64,000 nucleotides of DNA from JBMFVE01 sp049966155. GTDB lineage: Bacteria; Bacteroidota; Ignavibacteria; Kryptoniales; JAKASW01. The stretch lies in contig JBMFVE010000009.1 in assembly GCA_049966155.1 (NCBI GenBank), positions 16,415 through 80,414 of the forward strand. The letters run 5' to 3'. Under the pieces are notes generated by a model. That model did no database searches and had not been told where the DNA came from. It saw only the letters and a list, made by a program, of their open reading frames with translations. How positions within the stretch are numbered: position 1 is the stretch's first letter; each line of letters opens with the position of its first letter. The position numbers and the translations under genes are program-made. Of the stretch, positions 45,611 to 54,840 are shown one piece after another.

Positions 45611-47386
45611 TTATTCCTTGTAGAAGCTTTCAATAATGTCGCGATATCGATTTTCAACATTCCTGCGTTTCATTTTTAATGTCGGGGTCAGGTAGTCTGC
45701 TTCAATCGTTAGTTCACCATCAATAATTGCAAATTTTTTAATGGTCTCCCAATGTGAAAGGTGAGAGTTTGTGTCTGCTACAATACTTTCGTACAATTTA
45801 TATATGCGAGGGTCGGACACCAATTCCCGGCGCGATTCATGTGGAATACCGTTCTTTTCAGCGTAGCTTATCAGTGCTTCAAAATTGGGAAATATCAAAG
45901 CAGAAGCGAATTTACGCTGGTCACCAATTACAATTGCTTTATCAATATATAAATTCCTGGACAAAAGCATTTCAATCTCCTGGGGGGCAATATATTTTCC
46001 ACCACTTGTCTTTATAAGATCTTTTTTTCTGTCAGTGATAAAGAGAAAGCCATCATTATCAAGGTAACCAATATCTCCTGTCTTGAACCAGCATTTGTAA
46101 AAAGCTGCTGATGTTGCCTCAGGGTTCTTATAATAACCTGACATAACATTGGGGCCATCAACAAGTATCTCACCATCCTCTGCAATTTTCACTGCTACAC
46201 CCGGAATGGGAGGTCCTACCGAACCTATACGATTTCGCTTGAGTCTATTAACCGAGATTACAGGTGAAGTTTCCGTCAATCCATACCCCTGTAAAGTTGT
46301 CAACCCAGCTGCGCAAAAGATGCGAGCTAAATCAGGCCTGAGGGCTGCTCCCCCGCTTATTATAAACTTTATTCTGTTGCCAAAAGCATGACGGAGCTGC
46401 TTGTACACAAGGATACTGGCAATCCTGTGTTTAAACCTGTAAATTATTGGCATTTTTCGTTCATTATCGAATTTCAACGCTATATCAACAGCCCACTGAA
46501 AAAGGGCTCGCTTGTAAAAAGGAAGTGATTCGACCACAGTTTGAATTTTTTCGAAAACCTTTTCCAGCATTCGGGGAACCGTTGTCATCATATGTGGCCT
46601 GACTTCAAGCAGGTTATTTTGAAGCGCATCAATGGATTCCGCATAATATATTTGTGCACTGACATGTATGTAGAGGTATAAAATCATTCTCTCAAAAACA
46701 TGTGAGGGTGGAAGGTAGGAAAGGGCAACTTCTTCGTTTGGGGTAAACGTAAAGAGGGACGAGCAGCTGAGCGCATTGGAAACAAGATTTTTATGAGATA
46801 ATACAACACCCTTTGGCTCTCCTGTTGTACCACTTGTGTATATAATTGTAGCTGGCTCATCCGGCGTAATTGCCTTTTTTAACTGTTCAAACAGCTCAGG
46901 ATTTTTTTCGTTCTCCTTTTTCCCCAGACTGATTAGCTCCGAGATAGGCATTACTCCATCATCAAACTTTTCATCATCCAGACTGATTACGAATTTACAG
47001 TTAGATTTTTTAATTGCGTCTTTCCCTCTGTCATAAAGACGCCTGTTGCCAACGATGATCCCCTTGGATTCCGAATTTTTAAGAATAAATTCAATTTGAT
47101 TGACAGACTGAGTTACATAAATCGGCACATCTGATGCGCCAACATGAATTATGCCAAGATCGCTGATTGTCCAGTAAGCTGAGCTATCAGCGTACAGAGC
47201 AACCTTATCTCCATGTTCAACACCAAGTGAGTGAAGCCCCAGAGCAATATCTTTAACCCTCTGATAAACTTCATCAGCTGAAAAGGAAACCCATTTACCA
47301 TTGAATTTGCTATTAAGAAGTTTTGGATTGTGGTATGACAGAACCGCTTGTTCGAGTAGCTCGCATATCGTGGACGGCTGACTCAT
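45611..47386 (-). CDS. Long-chain acyl-CoA synthetase (AMP-forming)
   Basis: 591 residues from ATG 47386, chosen for the GGAGG seven bases upstream and for the family-like start SQPSTICELLEQAV; the longer frame adds 37 basic residues. The ANL-superfamily motifs are clear: ATIIYTSGTTGEPKGVVLSH, GYGLTETSPVIS and GDIGYLDNDGFLFITDRKKD, with the adenylation lysine region KTSGGKYIAPQEIE. It activates fatty acids for the downstream beta-oxidation genes, of which it is the first. Confidence 0.95.
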   Translation of the reverse strand: MSQPSTICELLEQAVLSYHNPKLLNSKFNGKWVSFSADEVYQRVKDIALGLHSLGVEHGDKVALYADSSAYWTISDLGIIHVGASDVPIYVTQSVNQIEFILKNSESKGIIVGNRRLYDRGKDAIKKSNCKFVISLDDEKFDDGVMPISELISLGKKENEKNPELFEQLKKAITPDEPATIIYTSGTTGEPKGVVLSHKNLVSNALSCSSLFTFTPNEEVALSYLPPSHVFERMILYLYIHVSAQIYYAESIDALQNNLLEVRPHMMTTVPRMLEKVFEKIQTVVESLPFYKRALFQWAVDIALKFDNERKMPIIYRFKHRIASILVYKQLRHAFGNRIKFIISGGAALRPDLARIFCAAGLTTLQGYGLTETSPVISVNRLKRNRIGSVGPPIPGVAVKIAEDGEILVDGPNVMSGYYKNPEATSAAFYKCWFKTGDIGYLDNDGFLFITDRKKDLIKTSGGKYIAPQEIEMLLSRNLYIDKAIVIGDQRKFASALIFPNFEALISYAEKNGIPHESRRELVSDPRIYKLYESIVADTNSHLSHWETIKKFAIIDGELTIEADYLTPTLKMKRRNVENRYRDIIESFYKE

Positions 47387-47486
47387 GCCTACCTCCAATT
47401 TATATGTGATCAGATTCAGTTTGCTTTCAATTAAGACCGAAGCCCGAGAGAATCTTAATAATTTAAAATAGCTGAAACGAACCCGT

Positions 47487-47527
47487 CTTCGACTCAATTA
47501 TAATCGAAGCACATTGCATATGCAATG
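47487..47527. promoter_or_regulatory. Candidate operator pair upstream of the fatty-acid operon
   Basis: Two inverted repeats lie next to each other: CTTCGA/TCGAAG with 11 bases between (47487-47509), and the perfect 16-base palindrome CATTGCATATGCAATG (47512-47527). They sit 101-141 bases before the acyl-CoA ligase ATG and about 140 bases before the divergent DedA start. Palindromes of this size suit a TetR- or GntR-type fatty-acid regulator, but no such regulator gene is in the window. Confidence 0.5.
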
Positions 47528-47667
47528 CCTCCTTAATGAAGAGCTATGAATTAATTTTTTAGTTAGACATTGATATGGTTTGCTCCTTTAGAAAGTAAAT
47601 TGAGAATTTTCATTTGCTATATGTGATATCGCTTGAGTAAATTCCTTTCAACAAAAACTGGAAAAAG

Positions 47668-48279
47668 ATGACAGAACTTTTGGTTGAACAAATCACAAAC
47701 TGGATATCATTGGCGGGCTATGCAGGTATAACAGCATTAATGGCGCTGGAGAGCATGGTGGCTCCCGTTCCAAGTGAGGCGGTCATGCCCTTTGCCGGAT
47801 TTTTAATTTTTGAAGGTAAATTTGCATTCCCCGAGGTTGCGCTGTTTAGTACACTCGGAAGCATTATTGGCTCTGTAATATCATATTATGTCGGATTTTA
47901 TGGGGGACGGCCCTTTGTTATAAAATATGGTAAGTATCTCATGCTGGATCTTCACCATCTTGATATTACGGAAAAATTTTTTAATAAATATGGTGACAAA
48001 ACTATATTTATCAGTCGTTTTGTTCCTGTGGTCAGGCACCTTATTTCCCTCCCTGCAGGAGCCGGCAAAATGCAAATTATTAAGTTTGGACTTTACACAT
48101 TTGTGGGTGCAGCATTGTGGAATTCATTTCTCGCATATGTCGGTTTTCACCTCAGAAGCCAGTGGTCAATCGTAAGAAGATATAGTTCGGTTGTCGATGC
48201 TGTAGTAATTATTCTTATCATTGCTGCAGTAATTTACTTTTTAATTTTTCAAAAAAATCGGCGGGCAGGTAACAGGTGA
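47668..48279 (+). CDS. DedA-family membrane protein
   Basis: 203 residues with about five hydrophobic segments. DedA/SNARE-associated blocks: MALESMVAPVPSEAVMPFAG, GSIIGSVISYYVGFYGG, and the conserved FISRFVPVVRHLISLPAG with the essential Arg, followed by GKMQIIKFGLYTFVGAALWN. Members act as flippases for undecaprenyl phosphate or phospholipids. It is divergent from the acyl-CoA ligase and followed after one base by the pseudouridine synthase gene. Confidence 0.92.
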   Translation: MTELLVEQITNWISLAGYAGITALMALESMVAPVPSEAVMPFAGFLIFEGKFAFPEVALFSTLGSIIGSVISYYVGFYGGRPFVIKYGKYLMLDLHHLDITEKFFNKYGDKTIFISRFVPVVRHLISLPAGAGKMQIIKFGLYTFVGAALWNSFLAYVGFHLRSQWSIVRRYSSVVDAVVIILIIAAVIYFLIFQKNRRAGNR

Positions 48280-48280
48280 A

Positions 48281-48994
48281 ATGAACACAGAAGCTATTTC
48301 TTTAGCACGCGCACTATCAAAACTGGGCTTTTGCTCTCGTTCAGAAGCGGTGCGCTACATTAAAACAGGTAGGGTTTCTGTCAACGGCAATATAATAATG
48401 GTGCCCTCGTGGCGAGTTTCAATTGGCATGGACGAGATTGACGTTGACGGGGAAAAATTAGAAAAGAAGCCAACAACAGTGTTAATGTTTAACAAGCCGG
48501 CAGGCTGCGTGACCACAGCAAGGGATGAGTTCAAGCGTCCAACGGTGTACAAGTTCGTCCCAGGTGAGCTTCATTTGTTCCCGATAGGTAGACTCGACAT
48601 TAACACTACAGGCCTCCTCCTTTTCACCAATTCCGGAGAACTGTTAGATAAAGTCACAAATCCTCAAAGCAACATTAGAAAAACATACATCGCAAAGGTC
48701 CGCGGACGTATTGGAGACAACCAGATAACAAGACTTATGGGAGGGATAGAGATTGAAGACAACGTTGTCGTCAGGGCAGACTCATGTGATATTTTAAATT
48801 ACGGACCTCAGTTTACAAACGTTCTTGTAACAATTCATGAAGGAAAAAATCGCCAGATTAGAAAAATGTTTGGCGCGCTGGGAAGGGCGGTACTTGCCCT
48901 GCATAGGAAATCGATAGGCAAACTTGAACTTGACGTTGATGAGGGCCAGTGGAGATTTATAAATGAACAGGAGATTGATTTGATTTATGGCTAA
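48281..48994 (+). CDS. RsuA/RluB-family rRNA pseudouridine synthase
   Basis: 237 residues: an N-terminal S4 RNA-binding domain (about 8-60, RALSKLGFCSRSEAVRYI) and a pseudouridine synthase domain with catalytic Asp in PIGRLDINTTGLLLFTN (about residue 105), FNKPAGCVTTARDE, and the C-terminal EGKNRQIRKMFGALG. It isomerises a uridine in rRNA, RluB-type (23S) or RsuA-type (16S); the exact site cannot be told. It overlaps the NUDIX gene by eight bases. Confidence 0.92.
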   Translation: MNTEAISLARALSKLGFCSRSEAVRYIKTGRVSVNGNIIMVPSWRVSIGMDEIDVDGEKLEKKPTTVLMFNKPAGCVTTARDEFKRPTVYKFVPGELHLFPIGRLDINTTGLLLFTNSGELLDKVTNPQSNIRKTYIAKVRGRIGDNQITRLMGGIEIEDNVVVRADSCDILNYGPQFTNVLVTIHEGKNRQIRKMFGALGRAVLALHRKSIGKLELDVDEGQWRFINEQEIDLIYG

Positions 48995-49463
48995 GGTTGA
49001 CATTTCCATTGTAGAAGTTGTAGTATTTAGACGCAGACCTGAAGTGGAGTTTTTGGTACTCAAGCGGTCCGATCATGAAGATATTTACCCTGGAATCTGG
49101 CAAATAATAAGTGGAGGCATTGAAAGAAGGGAACGCGCATACGAGACAGCCTTACGCGAAATCCGTGAAGAAATTGGAATGGTACCTGTGCATCTGTACA
49201 ACACTCCGCTAACAAATGTTTTTTACTCTTATCAGAAAGATAAGGTCAACCTGAGTGCGGTTTTTGCAGCAGAGGTAAGCGGAAACAGTAAGATCATGCT
49301 ATCAAATGAACACAGCAGTTACAGGTGGCTTCCCGAAATCAAAGCAAAAAAACAGCTCGTTTGGCCTGGACAAAAGGAAGCAATTTCTACGGTATACGAG
49401 TATATACTGAAAAATCGCAGAACATCTAAATTGCTTGAACTGCCAATAAAATTGGGCTTATAA
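48987..49463 (+). CDS. NUDIX hydrolase
   Basis: 158 residues. The Nudix box spans about residues 39-61 (GGIERRERAYETALREIREE, then IGM), with the GX5EX7REUXEEXGU pattern complete. It hydrolyses a nucleoside diphosphate linked to another group; dihydroneopterin triphosphate or other NTPs are possible. The start overlaps the pseudouridine synthase end. It converges on mazG with a 6-base overlap of the ends. Confidence 0.9.
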   Translation: MAKVDISIVEVVVFRRRPEVEFLVLKRSDHEDIYPGIWQIISGGIERRERAYETALREIREEIGMVPVHLYNTPLTNVFYSYQKDKVNLSAVFAAEVSGNSKIMLSNEHSSYRWLPEIKAKKQLVWPGQKEAISTVYEYILKNRRTSKLLELPIKLGL

Positions 49464-50243
49464 GTCATTCGGTAAATCCTTACTTTTACTTTCATTCCAT
49501 AAAGCATCCATTTGTTCCAAAGTTGCGTCATGAAGTGAAATATTCCGTTTGGCCAGCTCCTTTTCTATATACAAAAATCGTTTCCTGAATTTCTGTGCTG
49601 CTTCACGCAGTGCACTCTCCGGATGAACCAAGATATGCCGTGAATAATTTACAATGGCAAAAAGAAGATCCCCAAGTTCTTCCTCAACTTTTGCCTTATT
49701 CCCCTCTCCAACTGCTTCCCTGAGTTCCTTTATTTCCTCCTCGACCTTCTTCCAGACGTCTTCAGGGTCTTTCCAATCAAACCCAACCCTCGCAGCTCGA
49801 TCCTGAATCTTAAATGCAAGAGCCAGAGCCGGCAACGTCTTCGGGATGCCGTCAAATAAGGATACCCTTCCCTCACCTGTCTTTATCTTTTCCCAGTTTT
49901 TTTTAACCTGTTCAGGGTCGTCGGCTCTGATATCTGCAAAGACATGCGGGTGGCGAACAATCATTTTTTTGGTTTCTTCGGTAATCATTTCCGCCAGTGA
50001 AAATTTTCCTTCATCCTCGGCAATTTGAGCATGAAGAAACACGTTTAGCAAAAGATCTCCCAGTTCTCCCTTGACCGACTTCCAATCTTCTTCGTCGATA
50101 GCTTCAACCAGTTCGTAAACTTCCTCCATTGTATAGTGACGGATTGAACGATTTGTTTGCATTCTATCCCAGGGGCATTCACGACGCAGTTTGCGGACGA
50201 TATTTACAAATTCAATAAGAGCCTGTTGTTCAAGTTCTGTCAT
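49458..50243 (-). CDS. mazG: Nucleoside triphosphate pyrophosphohydrolase MazG
   Basis: 261 residues with two MazG modules. The first has CPWDRMQTNRSIRHYTMEE, then EVYELVEAI and the EExxE..ExxD metal ligands (GELGDLLLNVFLHAQ). The second (about 165-230) has VEEELGDLLFAIVNYSRH. It hydrolyses NTPs to NMP and pyrophosphate, and lowers mutagenic or ppGpp pools in other bacteria. GAGGA precedes the ATG. Confidence 0.95.
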   Translation of the reverse strand: MTELEQQALIEFVNIVRKLRRECPWDRMQTNRSIRHYTMEEVYELVEAIDEEDWKSVKGELGDLLLNVFLHAQIAEDEGKFSLAEMITEETKKMIVRHPHVFADIRADDPEQVKKNWEKIKTGEGRVSLFDGIPKTLPALALAFKIQDRAARVGFDWKDPEDVWKKVEEEIKELREAVGEGNKAKVEEELGDLLFAIVNYSRHILVHPESALREAAQKFRKRFLYIEKELAKRNISLHDATLEQMDALWNESKSKDLPNDL

Positions 50244-50253
50244 ATTAAATCCT

Positions 50254-51270
50254 CTATTTGGTATTCAAATAACTTCTTATTCTTTCGAAAACGTCATGAG
50301 GCTTGAGTAAATTCATGCATCTCATGTAATTATCGCCTTTGAGGTTACAAAAGTTTAAGTGACACGGATGGCAGGGAACATCTTTTCTGATTGCAAAATT
50401 TCCATCCTTTTCACTGTATGGGAACCAGATGTCCTCCTCACCAGGCCCAAATATACCTATGGTTCGGGTGCCGACCGCTGCCGATATGTGCATTGGAGCA
50501 GCGTCGTTGGAGACAAATAAATCACAACCGGCGATAATTGCTGCCAGTTCACGGAGGGGTCGAGGTTCAATAACCGCAACAGGAACTTTAACAGCATTCT
50601 TAAATTCAGTCAGGTAATTTAGATCTGCAGGCCCGTAAGTAACGATTACTTTATTCCCGGTTTCAGATGCAACATACCTGGCAAGTTCTGCAAAGCTTTC
50701 AGGTTGCCACACTTTAGCAGGCCACGTACCTCCAATATGAAAACCAACAACAGGTGAATTCCGGGCGATACCCATTTTTTCAATTAATGATCTTGCTTCA
50801 TTTATCTCATCATCTCGAAGATAAATCCTTGGTCTTCTGTAATTCTCACTAATTCCTAAAGGCTCAAGATATCGCAGATGAAATTGAACAGCGTTAAGTC
50901 GGGCATTTATCCTGATTGGATGTGTATAAAGTCTTCCCCGCCAGCCGAAGTTTCCTCCAATTCTTATCCTTGCACCTGAGAAAAAAATTGCCACTGCGCT
51001 TCTCGGATTGCCGAACAAATCTATGGCGATGTCGAACCCTTTTTTTCTCAATACATTTACAATCCTTATTTGTTCTCTTACAGAAAACGAATTAAATCGA
51101 TAGGGGATTATTTCATTTAAATTAGGGTTGTGTTCAAGGAGTTTTGTCCCTTCTGAGTCGCCAAGGTATGCGATGTAAGCATGTGAAAACTTCTCGCGCA
51201 GGACTTCCAGTACCGGTGTGGTTAATACAATATCCCCGATGAATTTCAAACGACTGACTAAAATTCTCAC
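50254..51270 (-). CDS. Glycosyltransferase family 9 (ADP-heptose:LPS heptosyltransferase-like)
   Basis: 338 residues from GTG 51270, one base after the GWxTD stop; the longer frame would overlap that gene and has no family similarity in its first 22 residues. The start RILVSRLKFIGDIVLTTP and the later PVVGFHIGGTWPAKVWQPE, FVSNDAAPMHISAAVGT and GIFGPGEEDIW blocks define GT9. A Cys-rich end (VPCHPCHLNFCNLKG) resembles the heptosyltransferase III-type tail. It would use the ADP-heptose made with RfaE1/RfaE2 at 33.4-34.9 kb. Confidence 0.9.
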   Translation of the reverse strand: MRILVSRLKFIGDIVLTTPVLEVLREKFSHAYIAYLGDSEGTKLLEHNPNLNEIIPYRFNSFSVREQIRIVNVLRKKGFDIAIDLFGNPRSAVAIFFSGARIRIGGNFGWRGRLYTHPIRINARLNAVQFHLRYLEPLGISENYRRPRIYLRDDEINEARSLIEKMGIARNSPVVGFHIGGTWPAKVWQPESFAELARYVASETGNKVIVTYGPADLNYLTEFKNAVKVPVAVIEPRPLRELAAIIAGCDLFVSNDAAPMHISAAVGTRTIGIFGPGEEDIWFPYSEKDGNFAIRKDVPCHPCHLNFCNLKGDNYMRCMNLLKPHDVFERIRSYLNTK

Positions 51271-51271
51271 T

Positions 51272-52648
51272 CTATGGATTTCTCCATCGATTAACGAAGT
51301 ATGACCACATATCAGGTGGAAAAAATACATTTGCAATTTGATAAAGCCGTTTGTCCGGGTCAGCTACTTCCTTCGTCAACCTGAATACAATTGTCATAGT
51401 AGAAGAATATCCCGATGGTGTGTAAACCCACTTCTCATTCCAGATACCCTGGCATTCCACATAGTCAGGAGGTCCACACACTATGTAGAAAAGTCCCATT
51501 GGAGTACGCCACCCATCAACACACGTCGAGAAATACTTATTTGCCTGCCTGACCCGCCTGTAGTACTCATTCATTCGTTCTACCCCGCCCTTGTCCTGCC
51601 AGAACGACAGAATGCCAGATCGTAAAGCGGAGTCATTCTCGGCTGCTGTGAGGCGTTTGAACTCAGGCGGTGTTGCAATGTAACCAAGTGACTCAACCAT
51701 TGTCCGGTAGTCACCAATAACCCTTGGAAAGATTCTTGAGCGAACTATAAAATTCTGATATGAATTTACGGCATTGCCTAAATTGTCGAGTAACTTTACC
51801 TGCAGGATATATTGCCCTAGGGGAGGTTTAGGAATTTTCCCAAAAATTAAATCTGTTCCAGCATGGGCTTTGCTTCTGTATTCTGCTCGATATATCAGTC
51901 TGCGAGAATCATTTTCACTGCATGGATCCTGAAATGGCACACCAATTTGCATTGAATATGGATTAAACCTGGTGATTGCAGCAGTTGATTGTGGTAGTTC
52001 GTATAAATAAAATTCAACGGAATCTAAACTGCCGCTTTTCAAGTAAGTTTTAACAAAAAAATTTAAAGTGTCTGATAAAAGGCCCACATTTTCTGGTACA
52101 AATGGAGTGATTCTTCTGGTACCGTTAACTGTATCAGTTCTCGCAAGAAACAGGATATCACTCAAACGAATCTGATTTGATGTATCCGAAGGAATGTCAA
52201 CAGAAAAATCTCTCGTTAATTTTGCCTGGGTATTGTCATCGGAAACTGTAATTGATAATTTATACTTACCTGGTTCAGGAAAGAAAGAAATTACAAATGC
52301 GTCGTACGAGTTTTCATCTAACTGATTAACTTCCTTCCTGATTATAGTTCTCGACAGGTCTCGAGAATAAGCCTTCCTTTCACCAGCAAGTCTTAAAAGA
52401 ACTGTGTAGCTTGATTTAAAATTATCCGCCATTTTAATGAATTGCAGTCTTGATTCCTGAACACCTAAGTATATGTCAAGACGGGTACCCCCCTGTTCAG
52501 GCGATCTGAAAGTTTTGACCTCAAAAAAGGGAAGCGCATCCTCAGTAATCTTATAGTTATAAAAGCATTGATTTAATTCGGGTACTGTTGACGCACAGCT
52601 CTGTATAATAAATGCAGTGACCAGAACAATGATTCTAAAACTCTTCAC
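51272..52648 (-). CDS. GWxTD-domain lipoprotein
   Basis: 458 residues from GTG 52648, where the signal peptide KSFRIIVLVTAFIIQSC ends in a lipobox-like FIIQSC; TTG 52675 is another option. The gene overlaps the murA end by 14 bases. The N-terminal two-thirds are beta-rich; the C-terminal domain (about 340-440) has the family core YYRRVRQANKYFSTCVDGWR, then TPMGLFYIVCGPPDYVE, the GWxTD motif with Pro in place of the last Asp. The family is typical of Ignavibacteria/Chlorobi-type bacteria; role unknown. Confidence 0.82.
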   Translation of the reverse strand: MKSFRIIVLVTAFIIQSCASTVPELNQCFYNYKITEDALPFFEVKTFRSPEQGGTRLDIYLGVQESRLQFIKMADNFKSSYTVLLRLAGERKAYSRDLSRTIIRKEVNQLDENSYDAFVISFFPEPGKYKLSITVSDDNTQAKLTRDFSVDIPSDTSNQIRLSDILFLARTDTVNGTRRITPFVPENVGLLSDTLNFFVKTYLKSGSLDSVEFYLYELPQSTAAITRFNPYSMQIGVPFQDPCSENDSRRLIYRAEYRSKAHAGTDLIFGKIPKPPLGQYILQVKLLDNLGNAVNSYQNFIVRSRIFPRVIGDYRTMVESLGYIATPPEFKRLTAAENDSALRSGILSFWQDKGGVERMNEYYRRVRQANKYFSTCVDGWRTPMGLFYIVCGPPDYVECQGIWNEKWVYTPSGYSSTMTIVFRLTKEVADPDKRLYQIANVFFPPDMWSYFVNRWRNP

Positions 52649-53897
52649 TTTGAACACGCTCGATGTCAGCTCCAAGAATTCTCAGCTTTCCCTCAATCTT
52701 CTCATATCCACGGTCAATATGGTAAACGCGCAGGACCTCCGTGGTTCCTTCGGCTACAAGTCCCGCAAGAACAAGAGATGCACTTGCTCGCAAATCAGTC
52801 GACATGACTTTTGCTCCTGTGAGCCTGGGAACACCCTTGACCACGGCTACATTTTCTTTGACTTCAACATTGGCTCCTAATCTGATGAGTTCAGGTACAT
52901 GTTTGAACCGATCGAAATAAATTGTCTCGGTAATTACAGCTGAGCCTGTCGATATGCTCATTAGCGAAATCCACTGAGCTTGCAAATCTGTGGGAAAGCC
53001 AGGAAACGGAGCAGTTGATATATCTACAGGATTAACTTTATTGGGCCCCTTTATTCTTACTGAGTCAGAGTTGACTTCCATAATTGCCCCGGCAGCGTCT
53101 AATTTTGAAAGCAATGCAGAAAGATGCTCCGGACGGCAGTTTTCTACAGTTATGTCCCCTCCTGTAATAGCAGAAGCAATCAAAAAAGTCCCGGCTTCGA
53201 TTCGGTCGGGAATGTTCACAAAATTCGTAGGATAAAGCTCATCCACGCCCTCAATGATAATTGTGTGGGTCCCCAACCCATCGATATGCGCACCCATCTT
53301 AATAAGAAACTCACCAAGAGCAACAATTTCTGGTTCCAGTGCAGCATTTTCTATTACAGTTGTTCCCTTCGCCAGAACAGCTGCCATCATCACATTACCG
53401 GTTGCACCTACGCTTGAAATATCGAAATTTATTCTAGCGCCATGCAGCCTTTTTGCTTTTGCTATTATATAACCTTTATCAAGTGTAACTTCGGCTCCGA
53501 GTCGTTCGACCCCTTCCAGGTGTAAATTCACTGGTCTGGGTCCCCATGCACATCCACCGGGCATTGAGACTTTTGCATACCCGAACCTTGACAAAAGAGG
53601 GCCAAGAACATAGATTGATGCACGCATTTTCTTTACAAGTTCATATGGAGCCTCAAAGTTTCGGACTCCTCGAGTATCTATAGTCTGAACAGTTCCTCTG
53701 TTTTCTACTATTGCACCAAGTGTTTCCATCAGCTCGGACATCGTGGATACGTCTCGAAGAGCTGGCGTATTTTCAATGGTGTAGATGCCGCTTGCCAGAA
53801 GGGTTGCTGGCATCAGTGCAAGTGAAGCATTTTTTGCACCACTGACCTTTATCTTTCCTCTTAAATTCTTTCCTCCATGAATTACAAATTTATACAT
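52635..53897 (-). CDS. murA: UDP-N-acetylglucosamine 1-carboxyvinyltransferase MurA
   Basis: 420 residues, EPSP-synthase-like fold: GGKNLRGKIKVSGAKNASLA at the start (KN motif), then MPGGCAWGPRPVNLHLEG, where the usual catalytic loop Cys stands in PGGCAWGPRP (fosfomycin target), and the C-terminal blocks TDLRASASLVLAGLVAEG and HIDRGYEKIEGKLRILGA. It starts peptidoglycan precursor synthesis. The downstream GWxTD start overlaps its end. Confidence 0.97.
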   Translation of the reverse strand: MYKFVIHGGKNLRGKIKVSGAKNASLALMPATLLASGIYTIENTPALRDVSTMSELMETLGAIVENRGTVQTIDTRGVRNFEAPYELVKKMRASIYVLGPLLSRFGYAKVSMPGGCAWGPRPVNLHLEGVERLGAEVTLDKGYIIAKAKRLHGARINFDISSVGATGNVMMAAVLAKGTTVIENAALEPEIVALGEFLIKMGAHIDGLGTHTIIIEGVDELYPTNFVNIPDRIEAGTFLIASAITGGDITVENCRPEHLSALLSKLDAAGAIMEVNSDSVRIKGPNKVNPVDISTAPFPGFPTDLQAQWISLMSISTGSAVITETIYFDRFKHVPELIRLGANVEVKENVAVVKGVPRLTGAKVMSTDLRASASLVLAGLVAEGTTEVLRVYHIDRGYEKIEGKLRILGADIERVQSEEF

Positions 53898-53961
53898 AGT
53901 CTTGCCAGATTAAACTTTTTATTTTAAAACTAAAACAAAGACTTTATACTCACGCATTTAC

Positions 53962-54840
53962 TCAGACAAGAGATTCTTTAATATATTTCCTGGTGGCCAG
54001 CAACGATGATATTGTTCCAAGCAGGGACGATGCTGCAACCAGTGCAAGATAAAAGAGTGTCGATGGAAGCAATTGATCGACAGCGGACTCGTTTAACATG
54101 ATAATGGCAGCATGGAGTCCGCCATAAATTAGGCCAGATGCAATTATCCCGCCAGAGACGCCCTGGATCAAACCTCCGATAATGAAAGGCAATCGAACCA
54201 TCATCCTTGAGGCACCGACAAGCTTCATTGTATCTATAATTTTCTTTCTATGAGAAATAGCTAATCGCATCGAGTTATACACAAGAAAAACAGAAAGTAG
54301 GACAAGAGCCAATCCGAATCCGCTCATGACTGAATATAGTGCCCTGACTCTCCTGTCGATCAAACTAACCAATATCTTTCTGTACCTGACCTTTTCTATG
54401 CCTGGAATTTTCTCAACCTGCGAAGCAATTGCAGCAACACGCCTTTCTGTTTTTGCTTCATTCTTCAGCTTTATTTTGAAGGAAGCTGGGAGCGGATTAA
54501 AGTCAAGCACCGAATTGATATCCTGACCAAATTCTCTCCTGAATATATCTGCAGCTTCTTGCTTACTTATATATTCAACTGAGCTTACACCATTTATTGA
54601 AAGGATTGAAGCTTTCATGTCTGACACCTCCGAATTCGACAATGAATCTGACAGGAAGGCTTCTATTTCAACCTTGTCCTTCAAATATTGAAGGAACCGT
54701 TCCGTCTGGACTGCACCCATATAAAACGCGCCGAGTAGTGTAAAGGACAATACTATCATGAGCGTAGAAAAAAAAGAGCTCAACTTAGCTCTCTGCAAAG
54801 CTGCAAAAGACTCGCGGAGGACAAACAACAGCCTGTTCAA
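53962..54840 (-). CDS. ftsX: Cell-division protein FtsX
   Basis: 292 residues with one N-terminal helix, a periplasmic domain (about 45-160, with KVEIEAFLSDSLSNSEV and GQDINSVLDFNPLPASF) and a C-terminal FtsX permease part of three helices (RKKIIDTMKLVGAS). The start is TTG overlapping the pheA stop (TTGA). FtsX activates peptidoglycan hydrolases at the septum with FtsE, which is not here. The amidase gene at 59.7-61.2 kb is a plausible functional neighbour, by inference only. Confidence 0.92.
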   Translation of the reverse strand: MNRLLFVLRESFAALQRAKLSSFFSTLMIVLSFTLLGAFYMGAVQTERFLQYLKDKVEIEAFLSDSLSNSEVSDMKASILSINGVSSVEYISKQEAADIFRREFGQDINSVLDFNPLPASFKIKLKNEAKTERRVAAIASQVEKIPGIEKVRYRKILVSLIDRRVRALYSVMSGFGLALVLLSVFLVYNSMRLAISHRKKIIDTMKLVGASRMMVRLPFIIGGLIQGVSGGIIASGLIYGGLHAAIIMLNESAVDQLLPSTLFYLALVAASSLLGTISSLLATRKYIKESLV

